64,000 nucleotides of DNA from Idiomarinaceae bacterium HL-53 (GTDB lineage Bacteria; Pseudomonadota; Gammaproteobacteria; Enterobacterales; Alteromonadaceae). The notes below the pieces were generated by a model. It had not been told where the DNA came from, ran no database searches, and saw only the letters and a program-made list of their open reading frames with translations. Both the position numbers and the translations under genes were made by a program. How positions within the stretch are numbered: position 1 is the first letter of the stretch; the number at the start of each line of letters is the position of its first letter. This document shows positions 59,145-64,000 of this stretch, one piece after another. The stretch is from contig LN899469.1 of assembly GCA_001458075.1 (NCBI GenBank), positions 372,001 through 436,000 on the forward strand, read 5' to 3'.

Positions 59145-59474
59145 AAGAATATCATTAGGTGCAAGACCAATATTCCGGATCGCTCGTGATTTTTCATACA
59201 TGAGCCTTGCAATGGGTTCCCAGTCGCTGGCATTACTCTCGGGTTGGGTTGCAATATAGGTTGCAAGCGATTCCGATAAATAGATATCGCGAAAAATAAT
59301 AGATTCGACCTGTGCTCTTGAGAGCTCAAATCTCAACGCCTGCTCTGCTCTCGCATCCTCTAACAATACCGTGACATGAGCCCGATGCGCATACTCAATA
59401 CCGATGATTGAGCAACCAAAACACACCAATGCAATTCCATAAGTTAAGATTCGGCGAGCCAAAGAATATTTCAA
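59145..59474 (-). pseudogene. Truncated CHASE-domain sensor gene
   Basis: The frame opens with TTG 59474 (GGA ten bases before) and encodes a membrane helix (about 8-26) and a periplasmic helical stretch ending SRAIRNIGLAPNDILS, typical of the start of CHASE sensor domains; then it runs into the insertion sequence, adds about 14 foreign residues and stops at 59076. The rest of the CHASE domain and the expected cytoplasmic output domain (GGDEF, EAL or kinase) are absent on the other side of the element, where add begins within about 33 bases. So the gene was truncated, probably with a deletion. Lies 61 bases downstream of the CZB chemoreceptor. Confidence 0.7.
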
Positions 59475-59535
59475 TACATTGAATCCAGTTTAATACTCTC
59501 AGCGGAAAACGTACGTGACCATAGATTGGATCAAC

Positions 59536-60810
59536 TTAACTCAGTGTCGATTTGTGAACAAAGTCATTGAGAGCATTTATTACTTTATCAGATGCACTCA
59601 CCAGCTCATCCGCTAACTGCATTCTTTGTTCAGAAGTCATCGACTTCCCTTCCCTGACCAATTTTAAGCCAAGATCGTGCACTTTAGGATGAATTACGCC
59701 ATGCAACTCTTGGAAGCCAGAGAGGTGGCCAATTGCAGCCTTTCCCTGATGCGAGTTAAGAAACTTGCCAAGGCGACACTGGTTACAGTCCTTCAATTCT
59801 TCTTCACGAAGCGCCTTTTCGCCAAAGAGTACCTGCCGAAGTACTTTGTCGACCCAAATGACGTGATCACTTTTTGCCACTCGCAATAACATGAAAGGAT
59901 CATCAGTGGGGATACTTGCAATAAGTTCCGATTGCAGATTTCGTAAATTTGAATTCGTGCTCGCCATTAAATGATAAGTGCTTACTGCCTCACGTATCTC
60001 GCTCGCGCTGTGTTGAATGCGACTCGACATCTCTGTTGAAACCGACGATTGCTCAGATGTTGCTTGCTTAATTAAGCCACTTAGAGTCGCGCCTTCATTA
60101 GCAGCCTCGAGTGCTTTATGAAGCGTGTCTCTGACTACCTGACCGGTCTCAGAAGCTTGATCGAGCGATTGATTCGATGCTGTTACAACCTCTTGAATAC
60201 GGTTTGCTCCACTTACAACATCATCTACAATTTTATTGATTTCTATCGCGGCTTGCGCACTGCGTTTAGCGAGTTCTCGAACCGAGTCAGCAACCACTGC
60301 AAAACCACGCCCCGCGTCGCCTGCGCGGGCTGCCTCGATTGCCGCGTTTAAAGAAAGCAAATTCGTTTGGTCAGCAATACCGTTAACCACCTGTGCGAGT
60401 TCACTGATTTCTCTCGTTCGTGTCATAAAGTCACCCATAAATGAGGTCACTTCATGTATAGATTCTGTGGCTCCGACAACGGCACGATTGAATTGCTGAA
60501 AATTATCAACCCCTTTACCTGCCTCTCGTAAATTAGTTTCCGCTTGCTCACCTAGAACTTCAGACTGATCCGCGACCTGACTTGCTGAGTGTGACATTTC
60601 TTCTACAGCTGTTGCCAATTGATCCAAGTCACTCTTTAGAGACTCAATCTGCTTTTCGAATGCGAGCCCCTGTTGCCCCGTGCGCGACAACGCTTTAAGA
60701 GAATCAGTCGCGCGCTCGGCAATGATCGAGAAGATGGCAGCACTCTTGGTTGCTTCCTGTTGTCTGATTTGGTCTTTCAAAGAATCGACTTTGGAGGAGG
60801 AAATCCACAT
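59536..60810 (-). CDS. Soluble methyl-accepting chemotaxis protein with CZB zinc-binding domain
   Basis: 424 residues, no membrane helix, so cytoplasmic. Signalling hairpin (about 85-285) with [20 protein letters not shown] as tip and a C-terminal chemoreceptor zinc-binding domain (about 310-405): His in [10 protein letters not shown], Cys in QCRLGKFL, two His in [10 protein letters not shown]. In Helicobacter TlpD and related proteins this domain senses zinc or hypochlorous acid. No PAS or ligand-binding N-terminal domain is present. Confidence 0.9.
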   Translation of the reverse strand: MWISSSKVDSLKDQIRQQEATKSAAIFSIIAERATDSLKALSRTGQQGLAFEKQIESLKSDLDQLATAVEEMSHSASQVADQSEVLGEQAETNLREAGKGVDNFQQFNRAVVGATESIHEVTSFMGDFMTRTREISELAQVVNGIADQTNLLSLNAAIEAARAGDAGRGFAVVADSVRELAKRSAQAAIEINKIVDDVVSGANRIQEVVTASNQSLDQASETGQVVRDTLHKALEAANEGATLSGLIKQATSEQSSVSTEMSSRIQHSASEIREAVSTYHLMASTNSNLRNLQSELIASIPTDDPFMLLRVAKSDHVIWVDKVLRQVLFGEKALREEELKDCNQCRLGKFLNSHQGKAAIGHLSGFQELHGVIHPKVHDLGLKLVREGKSMTSEQRMQLADELVSASDKVINALNDFVHKSTLS

Positions 60811-60862
60811 AACTTCAAACTCTTATAAATTATACATGCATTTATTATTATATCGTCATCAT

Positions 60863-60892
60863 TACCTAAAACTATATGCCTAAAGTTAGGTA
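60863..60892. promoter_or_regulatory. Inverted repeat upstream of tyrA
   Basis: TACCTAA (60863-60869) and TTAGGTA (60886-60892) form a 7-bp inverted repeat; a further CCTAA-AG-TTAGG lies inside it. A possible -10 TAGAAT (60891-60896) overlaps the right arm, but no good -35 was found. It may be an operator for tyrA; it does not match the TyrR box. Confidence 0.3.
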
Positions 60893-60969
60893 GAATGCGT
60901 AGCAAAGGTAACGAATATCCTTGTTATACGCATGCATATCCGCGTATCTTTGATGCGAACGGAGGAATT

Positions 60970-62088
60970 ATGGCAACGAAGTTAGAAGATTTTAGACAGC
61001 AGATCGATGCACTTGATCAGGCCTTAGTTGACGTTGTAAAAAAACGATTGGCGCTTACCAAACGCATTGGAGAGTTCAAGCAAGCAGAGGGGCTCGCGAT
61101 CTATGACCCACGACGCGAGGCTGAGTTGATAGAGAAAAGACGCATGGAAGCCGAACAACAAGATGTAGCGCCTGATCTTGTGGAAGACCTACTTCGCCGC
61201 GTTATCCGTGAATCTTATCAAACTCAACATGCACATTATCAGTGTGTGAATTCAGCCATAAAGAAAATTGTAGTGGTTGGTGGCGGCGGTGCATTGGGTT
61301 CTCTTTTTGTCGATATGTTTGAACGAAGCCAATATCCTGTTGCCGTGCTAGAACAAAACGATTGGCCGAATGCTGAGCGTTTGCTCGCAGACGCTGATTT
61401 AGTCTTGATTGCAGTACCGATTCATTTAACGACGAAGGTGATTGAGAAGCTTCCAGCGCTCTCACCACAATGTATTCTGGCAGATCTCACGAGTACAAAA
61501 ACACAGCCTCTGCACTGCATGTTAAAACAACACTCCGGCCCGGTCGTTGGTCTACACCCGATGTTTGGTCCCGACGTAGTTAACCTTATCAAGCAGGTTG
61601 TTGTGGTCTGTGAAGGGCGTCGCGCTCAAGACTATCAATGGCTTTTAGAACAATTCGAGACCTGGGGATTAAGATTAAACTCGGCAAGTGCAAAAGAACA
61701 CGATGACGCAATGGCATTCGTGCAAGTTATGCGGCATTTTTCTTCCTTTGTTTACGGCGCTCACTTAGCTGAAGAAGATGTTTCACTTGCACGCCTATTA
61801 GAATTCAGTTCCCCTATTTACCGTTTAGAGTTTGCCATGGTCGGGCGATTGTTCGCACAGTCTCCAGCACTTTATGCCGACATTATTTTTGATAACGACA
61901 CTGGTTTAGCGCTCATTAAACGCTTCCAAAACCGGCTTGCAAACGCCATTTCACTGCTTGAAAGTGGCGATAAAGAGGCCTTTATCGAGCACTTCAGTGA
62001 AGTGAGTCAGTGGTTCGGAGAATTTGCCACTCAATGTTTGCAAGAGAGCCGAAAACTCCTGCTCAAGGCAGGAGATGATCGGGTTTAA
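60970..62088 (+). CDS. tyrA: Bifunctional chorismate mutase/prephenate dehydrogenase TyrA
   Basis: 372 residues from ATG 60970, with GGAGG five bases upstream. N-terminal AroQ-type chorismate mutase (about 1-90; [19 protein letters not shown] and [11 protein letters not shown]), then NAD-binding prephenate dehydrogenase ([42 protein letters not shown]). Makes 4-hydroxyphenylpyruvate for tyrosine. Same fusion and length as E. coli TyrA. Confidence 0.96.
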   Translation: MATKLEDFRQQIDALDQALVDVVKKRLALTKRIGEFKQAEGLAIYDPRREAELIEKRRMEAEQQDVAPDLVEDLLRRVIRESYQTQHAHYQCVNSAIKKIVVVGGGGALGSLFVDMFERSQYPVAVLEQNDWPNAERLLADADLVLIAVPIHLTTKVIEKLPALSPQCILADLTSTKTQPLHCMLKQHSGPVVGLHPMFGPDVVNLIKQVVVVCEGRRAQDYQWLLEQFETWGLRLNSASAKEHDDAMAFVQVMRHFSSFVYGAHLAEEDVSLARLLEFSSPIYRLEFAMVGRLFAQSPALYADIIFDNDTGLALIKRFQNRLANAISLLESGDKEAFIEHFSEVSQWFGEFATQCLQESRKLLLKAGDDRV

Positions 62089-62422
62089 ATCTCAAACTAT
62101 CGGGGCTAAAAAGGCAAAGTGCCCCTGGGGACGTAAAGATGTCGTGTGTGTGTGACAAGTCGCTTTTCGAGCTATAAAAATAAAGCTTCAATAAGTCCAC
62201 GGTAAGCAACCCTCCCCAAAAAAACGCTGAATGACGTCACTTAAACCTTGTTTAGTAAAAATAGGTGTAAATCTGATGGCAAATCTTTACAGTCAATAAG
62301 GTGTCACTAACTACTTTTTTACCCAACGATAACATATTTTCGCGATCTGAAATCAAACCCAGATCCTTGTGATAGGATAAGCCTGTCATCAATTACGGAC
62401 GAAAATCCATAAGGAACATAAC
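62089..62422. other. Gap between tyrA and the restriction gene
   Basis: 334 bases, becoming AT-rich to the right, where the restriction-modification genes begin. A GGGGC...GCCCC stem (about 62104-62128) after tyrA is not followed by a T-run. No coding frame or clear promoter recognised. Confidence 0.4.
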
Positions 62423-63157
62423 ATGTCATATTTGGCGTATATAAGTGATGAAAATTTTGAAGAGCTCGTTGCGAACATTCTGACGATAGGTCTTGGGCGG
62501 AAGCACTCTGTTGAGCAGGATTTCGAGAGAAACGTCATAGACCCATTTGCCACCATCTTTGATGCGGCAATATCAGGCTTTCACCATGAAACTTGGAAAG
62601 AGTCTGAAATGATTCGGCAATGCCAGAAGACCCTTACAAATCACATAGGTGCTTTACATCAAAAGGTATTAGGCAGTGTTGACGGGTGGGAAGATCTATA
62701 CGTTGGTGGCGAAGTTGATTTGAAATCAGATCAACATCAAGTCATCGCTGAGATTAAGAATAAGCACAACACGCTTACAGGGGGGCGATTAGCCGATGAG
62801 CACCAGTCCCTATTGAATAAAGTGAGTAAAAAGTCCAGTACATATTATGGTTATACAGCGTACTTTGTGACCATAATTCCGAAAACACCTGCGCGTTTTA
62901 ATATTCCTTTCACACCCTCAGATAGAAGTACCGGCGCTAAAGTGGCAGCGCATGACCATGTTAGAGTTATTGACGGTGCAAGCTTTTATGAGCTCGTAAC
63001 GGGTCGTCCACATGCATTGCAAGAGTTCTATCAAGCACTACCCGTTGTCATTGAGCACCTTATGCAAACGAGATTTGACAAGGAAAATTTCACGATTCCT
63101 GACAAGGACGCTTTCGCAGCATATTTTACGACGGCGTTTGGTCAGTCATGCACTTAG
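62423..63157 (+). CDS. Eco47II-family type II restriction endonuclease
   Basis: 244 residues. Resembles the Eco47II/Sau96I-related family (MSYLAYISDENFEELVANIL at the start, DFERNVIDPFATIFDAAISG). PD-(D/E)xK active site in GGEVDLKSDQHQVIAEIKNK: Asp near residue 98, Glu and Lys near 109-111. Family members cut GGNCC or GGWCC; the exact specificity here is not shown. AAGGAA before ATG. Followed by its methyltransferase on the same strand. Confidence 0.85.
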   Translation: MSYLAYISDENFEELVANILTIGLGRKHSVEQDFERNVIDPFATIFDAAISGFHHETWKESEMIRQCQKTLTNHIGALHQKVLGSVDGWEDLYVGGEVDLKSDQHQVIAEIKNKHNTLTGGRLADEHQSLLNKVSKKSSTYYGYTAYFVTIIPKTPARFNIPFTPSDRSTGAKVAAHDHVRVIDGASFYELVTGRPHALQEFYQALPVVIEHLMQTRFDKENFTIPDKDAFAAYFTTAFGQSCT

Positions 63158-63165
63158 ACAGGACG

Positions 63166-63193
63166 GCCGAATACCTATTTTGAAGTATTCGGC
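63166..63193 (+). terminator. 9-bp hairpin after the restriction gene
   Basis: Perfect inverted repeat GCCGAATAC/GTATTCGGC with a ten-base loop, eight bases after the stop. No T-run follows, so it is a poor intrinsic terminator; it may pause or stabilise the message. Its last base touches the first of the three direct repeats. Confidence 0.4.
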
Positions 63194-63295
63194 ACGATCA
63201 ACGTTTACCGATATTGAAAATAATTCAAATAACCATGATCAACGTTTGACGAAACTACTGTGTATATATATAGTAGTAACCATGATCAATGTTTA
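63193..63295. repeat. Three direct repeats in the methyltransferase promoter
   Basis: Consensus CA(C/T)GATCAA(C/T)GTTT at 63193-63206, 63234-63247 and 63281-63294, spaced 41 and 47 bases. The second overlaps the -35 and the third lies just after the -10 of the predicted promoter. Likely operators. Confidence 0.7.
63246..63274 (+). promoter_or_regulatory. Predicted promoter of the methyltransferase gene
   Basis: TTGACG (63246-63251), 17 bases, TATAGT (63269-63274), about 40 bases before the ATG. Also bounded by an ACTACT/AGTAGT inverted repeat (63254-63259 and 63271-63276). Confidence 0.6.
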
Positions 63296-63315
63296 CTACT
63301 ACCTAAGGACTCGTT

Positions 63316-64000
63316 ATGAAAACATCAGGTAAAGACAAGGAATTCTTCACCATCGCTCAAGTAGCTGACATTCTTGGGCTTTCTAAAGAAACGTTGAGGC
63401 GATGGGAAGCATCAGGGAAACTCATTCCAGAGCGTGACGAGGGTAACAACTATCGTCTGTATTCGCGTGAACAAATTGAAACGTTTGAGCCAGCTCAACA
63501 GTTATTCAGCAGTAATTGGGGAGAGGAGCTACAAACTACTCCACACAAGAGTTATTCAACTGTCGAGCTCTTTGCTGGAGCGGGGGGGTTGGCACTCGGG
63601 TTTGAAGAAGCAGGTCTTAACACAGTCCTTCTTAATGAGCTCGACAAGCATGCATGTGCGACTTTAAAAAAGAACAGACCGGAATGGAGTGTGGCGGAAG
63701 GTGATATCTCCAAAATCGATTTTACGCACCTACGCGATGAGATTGATGTTCTATCGGGAGGCTTCCCATGCCAAGCATTCTCCTATGCTGGTAAAAAAGC
63801 AGGCTTTGAAGATGCAAGAGGCACGTTGTTTTTTGAGTTCGCCAGAGCAGTTAAAGAAATAAATCCAAAGATTATTGTTGCTGAAAATGTTAGAGGGCTT
63901 CTTAAACACGACGATGGGAAAACTCTTGAAACGATTAAGTCAATAATCGATGAGATCGGATATGATATTCTTGGATGTCGTGTGCTGAAAGCCGTATTTT
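63316..64000 (+). CDS. C5-cytosine DNA methyltransferase with N-terminal HTH, partial
   Basis: 228 residues visible; cut by the window end. Residues about 9-55 form a MerR-like helix-turn-helix (FFTIAQVADILGLSKETLRR, WEASGKLIP, YRLYSREQIETF); then the catalytic domain: motif I ELFAGAGGLALGFEEAG, motif IV SGGFPCQAFSYAG with catalytic Cys, motif VI VAENVRGLL. It should methylate the same GGNCC-type site that the adjacent endonuclease cuts and may repress its own promoter through the HTH, as known for some M.Eco47II- and M.Sau-like enzymes with N-terminal HTHs. Confidence 0.93.
   Translation, partial: MKTSGKDKEFFTIAQVADILGLSKETLRRWEASGKLIPERDEGNNYRLYSREQIETFEPAQQLFSSNWGEELQTTPHKSYSTVELFAGAGGLALGFEEAGLNTVLLNELDKHACATLKKNRPEWSVAEGDISKIDFTHLRDEIDVLSGGFPCQAFSYAGKKAGFEDARGTLFFEFARAVKEINPKIIVAENVRGLLKHDDGKTLETIKSIIDEIGYDILGCRVLKAVF

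Overview
The window reads as one continuous stretch of chromosome from a marine-type gammaproteobacterium. Gene families and order (mla, kds-lpt-rpoN-npr, tldD-yhdP-rng-maf-mreDCB, a complete MSHA pilus locus, tyrA, pyrC) point to the Alteromonadales, most likely the Idiomarinaceae (Idiomarina, Pseudidiomarina or Aliidiomarina). That placement is an inference from gene content and order; no rRNA or other marker is present to confirm it.

Left third (1-22.5 kb): cell-envelope and housekeeping genes. The minus-strand mlaF-mlaE-mlaD operon is followed at once by the start of mlaB, with no mlaC in between, and has its own strong promoter. A TetR regulator precedes the plus-strand kdsD-kdsC-lptC-lptA-lptB-rpoN-hpf-ptsN-rapZ-ptsO run: LPS precursor synthesis, LPS transport, sigma-54 and the nitrogen PTS. 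Then come pmbA, darP, tldD, a nitrilase-family amidase, yhdP, rng, maf and mreD-mreC-mreB. In E. coli these form two separate loci; here they are joined.

Middle (22.5-50.8 kb): the MSHA (type IVa) pilus region. Minus-strand mshI-I2-J-K-L-M-N-E-G-F-B-A is a tight set of mostly overlapping genes (50.7-39.6 kb). mshD-O-P-Q lies at 31.2-24.5 kb. mshC, normally between mshA and mshD, is inverted and divergent from mshD. The intervening 8 kb carries accessory genes: an Aer-like chemoreceptor, a TetR regulator, a 57-residue GIN-like protein, a YccF-like membrane protein, an MBL-fold lipoprotein, a Calx-beta lipoprotein, a PLDc_N membrane peptide, a tandem repeat and a decayed HigBA-type toxin-antitoxin pair. 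A secreted coiled-coil/PEGA/FGE-sulfatase-domain protein sits between mreB and mshQ.

Right third (51-64 kb): pyrC, macB-macA-tdk in an overlapping minus-strand operon, an adenosine deaminase, an IS200/IS605 element with divergent tnpA and tnpB that ends inside a truncated CHASE-domain sensor gene, a soluble chemoreceptor with a zinc-binding CZB domain, tyrA, and at the right edge an Eco47II-type restriction-modification system. Its methyltransferase (cut by the window end) carries an N-terminal MerR-like helix-turn-helix, and three direct repeats overlap its predicted promoter, which suggests self-regulation.

No wholly new system could be demonstrated. The best leads are the rearranged msh locus, the missing mlaC, the decayed toxin-antitoxin pair, the self-regulated methyltransferase and the FGE/PEGA protein beside mreB.
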